Of a stretch of DNA of 64,000 nucleotides, positions 47,378 through 56,998 are shown in pieces. This stretch comes from Bryobacterales bacterium. Its GTDB lineage: Bacteria > Acidobacteriota > Terriglobia > Bryobacterales > Bryobacteraceae. Each line of letters opens with the position of its first letter. Positions within the stretch are counted from its first letter, which is position 1. Below the pieces are notes generated by a model, which saw only the letters and a program-made list of their open reading frames with translations, was not told where the DNA came from and ran no database searches. Location: contig PNAJ01000114.1 in the NCBI GenBank assembly GCA_003170295.1, positions 18,964 through 82,963 of the forward strand. The letters run 5' to 3'. A program made the translations under genes and the position numbers.

Positions 47378-50300
47378 CTAATCCACTGCGTCCGAAGCTG
47401 TGAAGTAGGCGCAATCGGGATGATGAAACACCAGCGCGCTTACGCTCGCCTCCGGGTCCATCATCATGCCTTCGGTCAGGCACACGCCGATTTCGTCGGG
47501 GTTGAGCAGCTTCCAGATCCCCTGCTGATCGTCCAGATTCGGGCACGCCGGATAGCCGAAGCTATAGCGCTTTCCGCGATAGCGAGACGTGAAGCGCTCC
47601 TGCATTGTCATGGTCGGGGAATCGGGAAAGCCCCAGTCCTCCCTCATGCGGCGATGCAGCCACTCCGCGCAACCTTCTGCTGTCTCGATTGCCAGAGCCT
47701 GCAGCGCGTGCGCCATGAAAAATTTGCCGCGGTCTTTTGCCTCTTCCGAACGCGCGCGGACGCCCTCGCCCGCCGTGACGACGAACATCCCGAGATGATC
47801 GCGGCGCCCGTCTAAGGGATCGAGAATATAATCGCTCAGGCACAGCCCGTCCGATTTCGGCTGCCGTCCAAACTTGAATGTGTGAAGAGCATTGGGACAG
47901 CCCGGTTCGAACAGCCGGATCGAATTGCCATCGCGCTCGGCCTCAAAAAATCGCCACACCGCGCGGACCTTTAAGAATTTCTTGGCTTCCTGCTTCACGC
48001 GCTCGACATCGCTGAATAATTCGAGCGCCTTCGGATCGCGGTCGGCGAGAAGCTTTTCGAAATTCCCCTTGAACCCCAGATGCCGCCCGTAGAGCATGTA
48101 CGGATTCATGTAGCTCCACAGCTCCGTCAGATTCGGCACTTCGCGCACGCGCCGGTCGAGATAGGGCGCCGCGGGAATCGGAATCTCCGTGCGAACTTTG
48201 GGACTGCGCGTAGTCGCCGTGTTGATCACCGTAGCGACCTCCGCCGGCGCTGGACCGGCAGTCGTGAAGATGTGCGTGCTGATCGCGATCTCGCGCGTGG
48301 CCGGGTCCATCAGCTCGTTCATGATGCTGAGCCCCGTCATCGCATCTTTCGCGTAGAAAGTCGGCGACGAGTACGCGGGACCGATCCGAGTAATCGTGAA
48401 CCGCTCCGACAGCGCCGCCCCACCCACCAGCAGCGGCACTTCGACGCCGTTATCTTTGAAATCCGACGCGGTGGTCACCATCTGATGCGCGCTCTTCACG
48501 AGAAGGCCCGAAAGTCCGATGGCGTCCGGCTTGTGCTCCCGCCACGCGCGAATCAGATCCTCCGGCGGAACCTTGATCCCGAGATTGATCACCTGATAAC
48601 CGTTGTTCGACAAAATAATCTCGACAAGATTCTTGCCGATGTCGTGGACATCACCTTTCACGGTCGCGAGCACGATCTTGCCGCGCGTCGAAGACTCGCT
48701 CTTCTCCATGAACTGTTCCAGGTGATTCACCGCGGCCTTCATCGCCTCGGCCGACTGCAACACTTCGGCCACGATCAGCTCATTGTTATTAAAAAGACGC
48801 CCGACCTCGGTCATGCCGGTCATTAACGGCCCGTTGATAATCGCCATCGCACCATCACCCTCCGCGCGTTTGCGGTCGAGGTCGGCGATCAGCCCGTCCT
48901 TCGTGCCTTCGATGATGTAGTTGGCCAGCCGTTCGTCAAGAGGCAGCTCAGTGTCCTTTTTCTTGACTTTTTTCCCAGCCTTTCGAAAGTGTTCGGCAAC
49001 GGCTGCTATATGAAACCGATTGATCGCCGCCTTCTGCTCCGCCGATTGCTCGCGCCAGTCTTCGGGCGCGTGAATCTCAGGTGGAGGCGTATTGAACAGC
49101 AGACTTTCCGCGAGCCGCCGCTCTTCCACAGGTATCGACGCGAACCGTTCCAGCTTCTGCGCATTCACGATCGCCAGATCGAGACCGGCCTTCGTCGAGT
49201 AATAGAGGAACACCGAATTGACCACTTCGCGCGCCTCCGCCGGCAACCCGAAGCTGATGTTCGATACGCCCAGAATCGTCTTGACGTAAGGAATCTTCTC
49301 CTTGATCAGACGGATCGCCTCGATAGTCTCGACCGCGCCGCCGATGTAGTTCTCATCGCCCGTCGCGCAGGGAAACACTAGCGGATCGATGATGATGTCC
49401 TCCGGCTCGATCCCGTATTTTTCGGTCAGCAATTTAACCGAGCGCTCGGCGACCGCCAGCTTGCGTTCACGTGTGAACGCCTGCGCCTGCAACTTGTCTT
49501 CATCGATGGTGCCCACGACCAGCGCCGCGCCGTAAGCTTTCGCCACCGGACAAACGCGCTCGAATTTTTCTTCGCCGTCTTCGAGGTTGATTGAATTGAT
49601 GATGCTCTTGCCCTGGCACCATGTTAGAGCCTGCTCCATCGCCGCCGCGTCCGTCGTGTCGATCATCACCGGCACCTTGATCTTCGCCATCAGCTTCGAA
49701 TAAAACGGAGCGACGTCGTTCAATTCTTCGCGATCCGACGATTGCAGGCACACGTCGATGATGTGCGCGCCATTCTTCACCTGCCAGCGCGCAATCTCGC
49801 TTGCCTCTTCCCATTTCTCCGCGGCGACCATGCTCTTGAAGAGGCGCGAGCCGATCACGTTGGTTCGCTCGCCGACGATCAATGGACGATTCGAATCGTC
49901 CGCCTCAACCAATTCAATCCCGGAATAATACGCGCGATGCGATGACGGAGGAGCCTTGCGTGGCGCGCGTCCTTCCGCCATCTGCGCGATCGCGCGAATA
50001 TGCTCCGGCGTCGTGCCGCAGCATCCTCCGACAATGTTCAGCCAGCCATGCTCGACAAATTTATCGAGCTGCGTCGCCAGCATCTCCGGCGTTTCAAGAT
50101 ACTTGTCTTCCTCGTTCGGCAAACCCGCGTTCGGATAACAGGAAATCCGCGTCGTCGACATTTCGGCCAGCGTGCGAATGTGGTCCGTCATCAGATCCGG
50201 ACCCGTCGCGCAATTCAGACCGATCGACAGCAGCTCATGATTGGCAACCGAAGAGTACAGCGCATCGACCGGCTGCCCGGCGAGCATCGCGCCCCACCGT

Positions 50301-50893
50301 TCCACCGTGCCCGAGAGCATTGTAGGGATTTTGACGCCCCTCTCCCGCTCCAGTTTTTGAATCGCGAGCAGCGCCGCTTTGATATTGCGCGTATCGAACG
50401 CCGTTTCGATCAGCAGCAGATCCACGCCGCCGTCGAGCAAGCCCGCCGCCTGCGCGTAGTAGCTGGTGCTCAGCTCAGCCATCGTCACGTCGCCGCGCAG
50501 CGTGATCGATTTCGTGGTCGGACCCATGGAGCCCGCGACGAATCGAGGCTTTGACGCCGTCGAAAATTCGTCCGCCGCCTTGCGCGCGATCTGCGCGGCG
50601 AGTACGTTCAATTCATGCGTGTCGGAGGCGCGTCCGAACTCGGCCAGTACAATCGGCGAGCCCTGAAAACTATTCGTCTCGACAATATCAGCGCCCGCTT
50701 CGAGATACGCCCGATGAATCGCTTCAATCCACTCAGGATGCGAGCGGTTCAAAATCTCGCTGCAATTTTCCAGGCCAAGAAAATCGTCGAGAGTGGGATT
50801 GTACGCCTGCAACATCGTCCCCATCGCGCCATCGATGATAAGAATGCGCGAGGCAAGGGCGTCGTAGAGTTGTTGCTGGCGAAGGTTTTGCAT
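47378..50893 (-). CDS. metH: Cobalamin-dependent methionine synthase
   Basis: A protein of 1171 residues with all four modules in order. Homocysteine-binding barrel: GAMGTMLQAYNP and the zinc ligands in GCCGTTPEHIRAIA. Pterin-binding barrel from about residue 330 (GERTNVIGSRLFKSM). Cobalamin cap and Rossmann domain, with LATVKGDVHDIGKNLVEI (His ligand of cobalt, about residue 750) and GLSGLLVKSAHQMV. AdoMet-activation domain at the end (LAIETAEGCAEWLHRRMRE, RYSFGYPACPNLDDQQGIWKLL). It transfers the methyl of 5-methyltetrahydrofolate to homocysteine. No cobalamin or SAM riboswitch fits into the 83 bases between it and the divergent gene at 50977. Confidence 0.97.
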   Translation of the reverse strand: MQNLRQQQLYDALASRILIIDGAMGTMLQAYNPTLDDFLGLENCSEILNRSHPEWIEAIHRAYLEAGADIVETNSFQGSPIVLAEFGRASDTHELNVLAAQIARKAADEFSTASKPRFVAGSMGPTTKSITLRGDVTMAELSTSYYAQAAGLLDGGVDLLLIETAFDTRNIKAALLAIQKLERERGVKIPTMLSGTVERWGAMLAGQPVDALYSSVANHELLSIGLNCATGPDLMTDHIRTLAEMSTTRISCYPNAGLPNEEDKYLETPEMLATQLDKFVEHGWLNIVGGCCGTTPEHIRAIAQMAEGRAPRKAPPSSHRAYYSGIELVEADDSNRPLIVGERTNVIGSRLFKSMVAAEKWEEASEIARWQVKNGAHIIDVCLQSSDREELNDVAPFYSKLMAKIKVPVMIDTTDAAAMEQALTWCQGKSIINSINLEDGEEKFERVCPVAKAYGAALVVGTIDEDKLQAQAFTRERKLAVAERSVKLLTEKYGIEPEDIIIDPLVFPCATGDENYIGGAVETIEAIRLIKEKIPYVKTILGVSNISFGLPAEAREVVNSVFLYYSTKAGLDLAIVNAQKLERFASIPVEERRLAESLLFNTPPPEIHAPEDWREQSAEQKAAINRFHIAAVAEHFRKAGKKVKKKDTELPLDERLANYIIEGTKDGLIADLDRKRAEGDGAMAIINGPLMTGMTEVGRLFNNNELIVAEVLQSAEAMKAAVNHLEQFMEKSESSTRGKIVLATVKGDVHDIGKNLVEIILSNNGYQVINLGIKVPPEDLIRAWREHKPDAIGLSGLLVKSAHQMVTTASDFKDNGVEVPLLVGGAALSERFTITRIGPAYSSPTFYAKDAMTGLSIMNELMDPATREIAISTHIFTTAGPAPAEVATVINTATTRSPKVRTEIPIPAAPYLDRRVREVPNLTELWSYMNPYMLYGRHLGFKGNFEKLLADRDPKALELFSDVERVKQEAKKFLKVRAVWRFFEAERDGNSIRLFEPGCPNALHTFKFGRQPKSDGLCLSDYILDPLDGRRDHLGMFVVTAGEGVRARSEEAKDRGKFFMAHALQALAIETAEGCAEWLHRRMREDWGFPDSPTMTMQERFTSRYRGKRYSFGYPACPNLDDQQGIWKLLNPDEIGVCLTEGMMMDPEASVSALVFHHPDCAYFTASDAVD

Positions 50894-50976
50894 GAGGCAG
50901 GAGGAGACTCCTATTCATATTGTAACCGGGCCGGTCACGCGATAATGGGACAGGCGATTCCGCCAAGGCCCGGGCG

Positions 50977-51650
50977 ATGGCAACAAACCTAATTCTCATT
51001 GCGATTTTGCTGTTTTTCACCTCGGGGGAAATGAACGCGCAGGCTCCCCCGAAGTTTATGGGACGCAGAGTAACAATCATCCACCCCGAGCGCGAAGGTG
51101 GTGAGGAGGGCATCTTCTTTCCCAAAGGTCCGGCGGCGGTGTGCGTGGAGGGTCCACCGCGGCGGCAGTGCTACACCGCGCCCAAGGAGTTTGGGAATAA
51201 TCCCCAAGTAAGTATCGTTCAACTGAAAAAAGACATGCCCGTGATCCTTTTTTCGGCGGAGACCGGCGGAGTCAGCGGCTGGGGAATTCATTTTGCTTTG
51301 CTTCGCGCCGGCACAGAAAAGGACTTAGAGGACTCCTTCATGTCACGGGTGCAGCTTTCAAATCAAAGTCAACACGCATTTTGGAGCGATGCGTCGATAT
51401 CCGATGCACTGATATTTCTGACCGCCGATTATGTCTGGGTCCGGATGAGGCTCACATCGGCGAGCATCGTTTCATCGTCTCGGCGTACGTCTGGAAGCAG
51501 CTGTCGATGCTCGATTACCCGACGTACTACCTCGATGATCAGTACATGACCGTCAACAAGTACGACGTGGAGGAGAAAGCAGACATTCTGACCTCGGAAA
51601 AACAGGAGATCCTTGCCCGCCTCGGGCGATTGCGCCAGAAGCCGCATTAG
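50977..51650 (+). pseudogene. Frameshifted gene for a secreted protein of unknown function
   Basis: The first frame from ATG 50977 has a signal peptide (ATNLILIAILLFFTSGEMNAQA) and runs sensibly to about TADYVW near 51440, after which it becomes Ser/Arg-rich nonsense. A second frame takes over there (PDEAHIGEHRFIVSAYVWKQ...) and ends at TAG 51648-51650 with a well-behaved helical end. Joined, they give about 223 residues. Apparently one base is missing near 51430-51445. This is a real frameshift or a sequencing error. The complete protein would be exported; I recognise no domain. Divergent from metH. Confidence 0.65.
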
Positions 51651-51669
51651 AGATTATTTTTGGCTCTGG

Positions 51670-51768
51670 GTGGGGCGGGCAATATTGCCGAGCCGGGTTC
51701 TAACCGGCTTCTTCGTAGCCCACCAAAGCCTGCTGGAAGCAGGCTGCCGGCTAAATAGCCCGCCCCAC
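51670..51768. repeat. REP-like inverted pair
   Basis: GTGGGGCGGGCaatattGCC and AGCCGGgttctaaCCGGCT (51670-51709) face GCCTGCTggaAGCAGGC and CCGGCtaaataGCCcGCCCCAC (51728-51768). Each half is GTGG plus two hairpins, the halves inverted, as in BIME-type composites. It lies between the broken gene and the end of the phoB-like gene. Confidence 0.75.
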
Positions 51769-51779
51769 AAATGCAGTCT

Positions 51780-52478
51780 CTACTGCACCTGCTCCTGCGG
51801 CACCTCGGCGTTAAAACTATATCCAAACCCGCGCACACTGCGGATAAACGTAGATTCTTCCGCCGCCTCGATCTTCTGCCGCAGACGCAGAATGTACACG
51901 TCCACCGTCCGATCCGTGACCGCCCGATCGTGTCCCCATACCGCGTCCAGCAATTGCTCGCGGCTGAACACTACCCCCGGACGGCTCATCAGAAATTCCA
52001 GCAGCCGGAACTCGGTCGCGGTCAGTGTGACCTCTCCACCGCTCAGATGCACCCGGCACCGCGCGCGGTCGAGCTCCAGATCGCCCGAACGCAGAATCTT
52101 CGTCGCCGGAGGCTGTCCGCGGAAATGAATCTTGATGCGCGCTATCAGCTCGCGAATGAAAAACGGCTTGACGATGTAATCGTTCGCGCCCAATTCCAGA
52201 CCCACGATGCGATCGGTCTCCGACGCGCGAGCCGTGAGAAAAATCACCGGCACCGGCGCCAGCTCGGAATGATTGCGAATCGCCCGGCAGATTTCCAGGC
52301 CGTCGGAATCGGGCAGCATAATGTCCAGGATGATCAGGTCCGGGCGCTCCCGGCGGCACAGATCGATCGCGCCTTTACCCGTCTGCGCGCCGGCCATCGT
52401 GAAGCCTTCCTTTTCGAGATTATATTGAATAAGCGAGTACAGATCCGGATCGTCTTCGATTAATACAATTTTCTTCAT
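51780..52478 (-). CDS. phoB: PhoB-type response regulator
   Basis: A protein of 232 residues starting MKKIVLIEDDPDLYSL. I use ATG 52478 rather than ATG 52490, because the latter overlaps the predicted -10 box (TACGAT) of the PHO-box promoter. Receiver: EDD, LIILDIMLPDSDGLEI (phospho-Asp), FLTARAS, and KPF. OmpR/PhoB winged helix: EVTLTATEFRLLEFLMSRPGVVFSREQLLDAVWG and DRTVDVYILRLRQKIE. It activates phosphate-starvation genes. The pst-phoU genes lie just upstream on the same strand and a PHO box stands before the gene, so PhoB is the natural reading. The partner kinase phoR is not in the window. Confidence 0.9.
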   Translation of the reverse strand: MKKIVLIEDDPDLYSLIQYNLEKEGFTMAGAQTGKGAIDLCRRERPDLIILDIMLPDSDGLEICRAIRNHSELAPVPVIFLTARASETDRIVGLELGANDYIVKPFFIRELIARIKIHFRGQPPATKILRSGDLELDRARCRVHLSGGEVTLTATEFRLLEFLMSRPGVVFSREQLLDAVWGHDRAVTDRTVDVYILRLRQKIEAAEESTFIRSVRGFGYSFNAEVPQEQVQ

Positions 52479-52505
52479 GACTTCGTCCATCGTAACGTTG
52501 GCGAC

Positions 52506-52523
52506 GTTACATATTGATTACAG
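52506..52523 (-). promoter_or_regulatory. PHO box before phoB
   Basis: Minus strand CTGTAAT-CAAT-ATGTAAC: two seven-base half-sites 11 bases apart, as in PhoB boxes (CTGTCAT/CTGTAAC type). TACGAT follows 11 bases further as -10. It lies in the 44-base gap after phoU, so phoB has its own, autoregulated promoter. Confidence 0.8.
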
Positions 52524-52534
52524 GCCGGTGAACA

Positions 52535-53197
52535 TTATTGCCGCGCCTCGGCATGATGGCGGACGTCGATTCCCTTCACCAGGAAGAGCACGTCCTCGGC
52601 GATATTGGTGGAGTGATCCGCGAGCCGTTCCAGATTTCTGGTGATTGCCAGAAGATCCAGCGCCGCCTTGATATTTTCCGGATCGCGCTCCATGAAACTG
52701 ACCAGCTCGTGATAGGACGCCGTGCGCAGGCTGTCGACCGCGTCGTCCGACGCCAGCACGCTCCGCGCCAGGTCCGCGTCGCGCGTCACGAATGCGTCCA
52801 GGCTTTTGCGCACCATCGATTGCACCAGGCCCGCGATGTGCGGAATGTCGATCATCGGCTTAATCACCGGCTCGTCCATCAGCGACGTGGCCCGCTGCGC
52901 GATGTTGACCGACAGGTCGCCCATGCGTTCCAGGTCGGTGTTGATCTTGAGCGCCGCGACGATCAATCGCAGGTCCGCCGCCATCGGCTGGTGCAGCGCC
53001 AGCAGGTTGATCGCGAATTCGTCGATCTCCACTTCAATCGCGTTGATGCGCGCCTCATTGCGAAACACTTCTTCGGCCGCGCTGCGGTCCTTCTGAATAA
53101 CCGCGCTGATGCTGCGCTGGATCGCCGATTCCACCAGCGAGCTCATCTCAAGCAGCTTAGTCTTGAGTTGGTCTAATTCTTCGACAAAGTGTCGCAA
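52535..53197 (-). CDS. phoU: PhoU phosphate-signalling protein
   Basis: A protein of 220 residues built of two three-helix bundles. LDQLKTKLLEMSSLVESAIQRSISAV and, in each half, the E-x-x-x-D metal motif (ARINAIEVEIDEFAINLLALHQPMAADLR; ERMGDLSVNIAQRA; NLERLADHSTNIAEDVLFLVKG) match PhoU. It links the PstSCAB transporter to the PhoR kinase and keeps the Pho regulon off when phosphate is plentiful. It starts 16 bases after pstB. All expected features present. Confidence 0.96.
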   Translation of the reverse strand: MRHFVEELDQLKTKLLEMSSLVESAIQRSISAVIQKDRSAAEEVFRNEARINAIEVEIDEFAINLLALHQPMAADLRLIVAALKINTDLERMGDLSVNIAQRATSLMDEPVIKPMIDIPHIAGLVQSMVRKSLDAFVTRDADLARSVLASDDAVDSLRTASYHELVSFMERDPENIKAALDLLAITRNLERLADHSTNIAEDVLFLVKGIDVRHHAEARQ

Positions 53198-53213
53198 TTT
53201 TGTAGGCTCCCGA

Positions 53214-54059
53214 TCAACCGAACCGGCCCGTGACGTAGTCTTCCGTTTCTCGCTTCGCGGGGTTCTTGAAAATAACAGTGGTATTGTCGAACTCGATCAA
53301 TTTCCCCATCAGGAAGAAGCCCGTGAAATCCGCGACGCGTGCGGCCTGCTGCATATTATGCGTCACGATCACGATGGTACAGCTATTTTTCAATTGAAAG
53401 ATCAAATCCTCGATCTTCGCCGTGGCGATCGGATCGAGCGCCGAACAGGGCTCATCGAGCAATAGCACTTCCGGATTCACGGCGAGCGCGCGCGCGATGC
53501 ATAGACGCTGCTGCTGGCCTCCGGAAAGCGAATACGCCGACTGATTCAGCTTGTCCTTCACTTCGTCCCACAGCGCGGCGCGGCGCAGGCTCTGCTCCAC
53601 CCGGTCGCGAAGCGCGGCGCGATTTTCGTATCCATTGATGCGCGGCCCATATGCGATATTTTCGAAAATCGACTTCGGAAACGGGTTGGATTTCTGGAAC
53701 ACCATGCCCACGCGGCGCCGCACTTCGGAAACGTCGAGGTTGAAAATATTGTCGCCGTCCAGGCGGATCTCGCCCTCCACGCGGCTGTTGCGAACCGTCT
53801 CGTACATCCGGTTCAGGGTGCGGAGAAACGTCGATTTGCCGCAGCCCGATGGCCCGATGAACGCCGTCACGCGATTCGCGTACACCTGCATCGAGATATC
53901 GTGCAGCGCCTGGAACGTCCCGTAATAGAAATTGAGATTCGCCGTGCTGAGCTTGGTCGCCGAGTCTCCGGTAGGCCGGTTTTCCTCGGGTATCGCCACA
54001 TTGACAGTCTGCGGAGGCATATTGATTTCAGTGGATTTTTGTCGGAGAGGGGCCTGCAT
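53214..54059 (-). CDS. pstB: Phosphate ABC transporter ATP-binding protein
   Basis: A protein of 281 residues. [17 protein letters not shown] is Walker [19 protein letters not shown] the ABC signature; [14 protein letters not shown]alker [13 protein letters not shown] the switch His region. [13 protein letters not shown] and [23 protein letters not shown] are the PstB-specific stretches. ATG 54059 has AGGTGA six bases before it and follows the pstA stop by three bases. The first about 25 residues extend beyond the typical 250-260 and are low in structure. It energises phosphate uptake through PstA/PstC. Confidence 0.97.
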   Translation of the reverse strand: MQAPLRQKSTEINMPPQTVNVAIPEENRPTGDSATKLSTANLNFYYGTFQALHDISMQVYANRVTAFIGPSGCGKSTFLRTLNRMYETVRNSRVEGEIRLDGDNIFNLDVSEVRRRVGMVFQKSNPFPKSIFENIAYGPRINGYENRAALRDRVEQSLRRAALWDEVKDKLNQSAYSLSGGQQQRLCIARALAVNPEVLLLDEPCSALDPIATAKIEDLIFQLKNSCTIVIVTHNMQQAARVADFTGFFLMGKLIEFDNTTVIFKNPAKRETEDYVTGRFG

Positions 54060-54062
54060 AAG

Positions 54063-54926
54063 TCACCTGGAAACGTGCGCCTGCCGCGAAAGAATGAAGC
54101 GGGCGACAATATTTACCGCGAGGATAAGAGTTAATAAAACAAAACCGGCCGCCCAGGCCTGCTGGTGCCAATCCTCGTAAGGGCCGAGGGCGTAAGTATA
54201 AATCATGACCGGCAGCGAGGCGGTGGGCTGCTCCCAACCGGGGCTCCAGAAGCGATTACCCAAACTGGTGAATATCAACGGAGCCGTCTCTCCCGCCACC
54301 CGGGCCAGGTTCAGCATGATCCCCGTCATGATACCGTTTTTCGCGGCCGGAATCACCACCGTCAAAATCGCTTTCGATTTCGACGCGCCCAGCGCCATCG
54401 CGCCTTCCCGCAACGCCAGCGGCACCGCGCGTAAAAATTCCTCCGAACTGCGGATCGCAATCGGGATCATCATAATACTCAGCGCCAAGCCGCCCGCCAT
54501 GGTCGAAAAGTGTCCCTGAGGAAGCACAACTAACGTGTAAGCGAAAATCCCGATGACGATAGAGGGAACGCCGTTCAGCAGGTCCGTTACATAGCGTACG
54601 AGGTACGCGAACGTATTGCCACCGAATTCCGCCAGATAGACGCCGCCCAAAAATCCGATCGGCACCCCGATGACCATCGCCAGCGCCAACAGTTTCGCGC
54701 TGCCCAGAATCGCATTCGCCATCCCCCCGCCGGTTTCGCCTACCGGTGCCGGGAGCTTGGTGAAGAAATCCCAACTCAAATTTTTTCCGCCATGGACGAA
54801 CAGATACCCCAGGATATACAGCAGCGTTCCCGTCGCGATAAAGGTGCAAAAACCGGTCAGCGATAGCATCACCGCGTTCACCGTTTTGCGGCGGATCAGA
54901 TGAAGCGACATTTTGCCGTTCGCCAT
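54063..54926 (-). CDS. pstA: Phosphate ABC transporter permease PstA
   Basis: A protein of 287 residues with six predicted helices. GETGGGMANAILGSAKLLALAMVIGVPIGFLGGVYLAEFGG, DLLNGVPSIVIGIFAYTLVV and RAVPLALREGAMALGASKSKAILTVVIPAAKNGIMTGIMLNLARVAGETAPLIFT are the conserved permease parts, the last containing the EAA loop that docks PstB. With PstC it forms the phosphate channel in the inner membrane. The gene follows pstC after one base. Confidence 0.97.
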   Translation of the reverse strand: MANGKMSLHLIRRKTVNAVMLSLTGFCTFIATGTLLYILGYLFVHGGKNLSWDFFTKLPAPVGETGGGMANAILGSAKLLALAMVIGVPIGFLGGVYLAEFGGNTFAYLVRYVTDLLNGVPSIVIGIFAYTLVVLPQGHFSTMAGGLALSIMMIPIAIRSSEEFLRAVPLALREGAMALGASKSKAILTVVIPAAKNGIMTGIMLNLARVAGETAPLIFTSLGNRFWSPGWEQPTASLPVMIYTYALGPYEDWHQQAWAAGFVLLTLILAVNIVARFILSRQAHVSR

Positions 54927-54927
54927 T

Positions 54928-55902
54928 TTACGTGCCCGTCTTACTACTGGTGCCCGCGACCAGGAGCCGTGCCGCGCCGTTGACGACGATGGTCAGCGCG
55001 AACAGCACCAGGCCCAGCTCGATCAACGCGCTGGTATAAAGCTCGCCGGGCGCTTCCGCGAACTCGTTGGCGATGATCGCGGCGATGGAGTAGCCCGGCG
55101 CAAATAGCGACGTCACGATTTTGGGATCGTTTCCGATCACCATCGTGACCGCCATGGTCTCGCCCAGCGCTCGCGCCAGCGACAGAAAAATCGACCCCGT
55201 GATCCCCTTGTAGGCGTACGGAACCACCACGTCCCATGTTGATTCCCACCGCGTTGCCCCCAATGCCAGCGCCGCCTCGCGCTGATCGCTGGGAACCGCC
55301 AGAATCACTTCGCGCGAAATCGAGATGATGAACGGAATGATCATCAACGACAGCACTACTCCCGCCGATAGCAGACTCACTCCGTAAAATGGTCCTTGAA
55401 ACAACGGCGTCCATCCCAGCACCGAGCGTAGCGGGCCCTCGATCTTGTGCAGCATGGGAATAAGAACGAAGACTCCCAGCAAACCAAAAATCACGCTCGG
55501 TACCGCTGCCAGAAGCTCGATCAAAAACGTTAATCCCGACGAAATCTTCGGAGGCGCCAACTCGGCTAGAAAAATCGCAGCGCCGACGCCGAGCGGAATC
55601 CCGAGCAGCAATGCAAGCACCGACGTCACCACCGTGCCGTATATGAACGGAAGTGCGCCGAACTGCTCCGCAACCGGGTCCCATGTCCGCGTAACCAGAA
55701 ACGACCAGCCGAATTTGTGGCGCGAGAGAGCGGAGTGGACATACAGCTCGTAAACCAGCAGCGCAGTGACAGCCAGAATAGTCAGGGCCGCGACCAGCGT
55801 GACCATGTACGCCAGATCGTCGCCGGCGCGAAGCCGCTGCTGAAATGATTGCGCCCGCCCCGAAGGGCGGGCTGGTGTCGCGGTAGTGGTTGTGGCCGCC
55901 AC
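54928..55902 (-). CDS. pstC: Phosphate ABC transporter permease PstC
   Basis: A protein of 324 residues, six helices. SFLVTRTWDPVAEQFGALPFIYGTVVTSVLALLLGIPLGVGAAIFLAELAP, LLAAVPSVIFGLLGVFVLIP and AVPSDQREAALALGATRWESTWDVVVPYAYKGITGSIFLSLARALGETMAVTMVIGN fit PstC, the last with the EAA loop. A longish Ala/Thr-rich N-terminus (about 15 residues) precedes the first helix. It starts six bases after the pstS stop. Confidence 0.97.
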   Translation of the reverse strand: MAATTTTATPARPSGRAQSFQQRLRAGDDLAYMVTLVAALTILAVTALLVYELYVHSALSRHKFGWSFLVTRTWDPVAEQFGALPFIYGTVVTSVLALLLGIPLGVGAAIFLAELAPPKISSGLTFLIELLAAVPSVIFGLLGVFVLIPMLHKIEGPLRSVLGWTPLFQGPFYGVSLLSAGVVLSLMIIPFIISISREVILAVPSDQREAALALGATRWESTWDVVVPYAYKGITGSIFLSLARALGETMAVTMVIGNDPKIVTSLFAPGYSIAAIIANEFAEAPGELYTSALIELGLVLFALTIVVNGAARLLVAGTSSKTGT

Positions 55903-55908
55903 GTGGTG

Positions 55909-56967
55909 CTATTGGATCCTTGCGATCGCCTTCATCTCTTTGTCGACAACCGGTTTCGGCAGTCTAGCGTAGTCCAGTGCTTCCGTCTGGTTCTGTCCGT
56001 CCGTCAGCATCCACTTCAGAAAGTCCGTGATGGCCTTCTTCTTGGTTGCGTCCGCGATTTTCTCTGGAATCAGGAGCCAGGTAAAGCTCGATATCGGATA
56101 CACGTCCTTGCCGTCCGCATTGGTGATGGAGACCCGGAAATCGTCCGGCATCTCTTTGGACGCCCGAGCCGCGGCCGCCGTCACACTCGCCAGGTTGGCG
56201 CTGACGAACACTCCGGACGAGTTTTTCACTTTCCCATAGGTCATCTTGCTCTGTATCGCGTAGATTAGCTCCACATAACCGATCGAGTTCGGCGTCTGTT
56301 GGATCTGTCCGGACACGCCTTCGTTTCCTTTTCCTCCCAGACCGACCGGCCAGTTCACGGACCCCGCCACCCCGACCTTCTGCTTCCACTCCGGGCTGAT
56401 TTTCGACAGATAATCCACCCATACGTACGTCGTGCCGCTGCCCTCTGAGCGGTGAACCACCACGATATTGTTAGCGGGCAAGTTCACTCCCGGATTCGCC
56501 TTCGTCAGCTCCGGATCGTTCCATTTTGTAATTTTGCCGAAGAAAATCCCGACCAGCGCTTCCCCCGTGAAGTTAAGCTGCTCCTTGATTCCAGGAATAT
56601 TGTAGGTGGGCACATCCGCTCCCAATACGGTTGGAAAGTGCAGAACATTGCATCCCCGCTTCTCCCGAAACTGCTTCAACTGGTCGTCGCTCATCGGGCC
56701 GTCGCTCGCGCCGAAGTCGACCGTGCCCTCCGTCACCTGCTTGATTCCGCCACTCGAACCGATCGACGCGTAGTTGAACGCCAGTGTTGGAAACTTCTTG
56801 TGATAAGTGTCAAACCACTTGGAGTACATCGGATACGGGAACGTCGCCCCACCACCATTGATAAGGATCTGCTCCCCGGAACCGCTCCCCTTAAGAGCCT
56901 TCTGTGCGGACCCAACGGCCGCCAAAAGGGCGATACCCAGGATCGCCCCGATGATATTTCGCATCAT
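55909..56967 (-). CDS. pstS: Phosphate-binding periplasmic protein PstS
   Basis: A protein of 352 residues. A signal peptide (IIGAILGIALLAAVGSAQKA) leads to LINGGGATFPYPMYSKWFDTYHK, IGSSGGIKQVTEGTVDFGASDGPMSDDQL, VVHRSEGSGTTYVWVDYLS and KGNEGVSGQIQQTPNSIGYVELIYA, the residues that hold phosphate in the PstS cleft. AAGGAGGA is a strong ribosome-binding site before ATG 56967. It is preceded by a PHO box and is the first gene of the pst-phoU operon, hence strongly induced by phosphate starvation. Confidence 0.97.
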   Translation of the reverse strand: MMRNIIGAILGIALLAAVGSAQKALKGSGSGEQILINGGGATFPYPMYSKWFDTYHKKFPTLAFNYASIGSSGGIKQVTEGTVDFGASDGPMSDDQLKQFREKRGCNVLHFPTVLGADVPTYNIPGIKEQLNFTGEALVGIFFGKITKWNDPELTKANPGVNLPANNIVVVHRSEGSGTTYVWVDYLSKISPEWKQKVGVAGSVNWPVGLGGKGNEGVSGQIQQTPNSIGYVELIYAIQSKMTYGKVKNSSGVFVSANLASVTAAAARASKEMPDDFRVSITNADGKDVYPISSFTWLLIPEKIADATKKKAITDFLKWMLTDGQNQTEALDYARLPKPVVDKEMKAIARIQ

Positions 56968-56998
56968 GCTCGGTCCTCCTTAATTCTCTCAATCTTCT

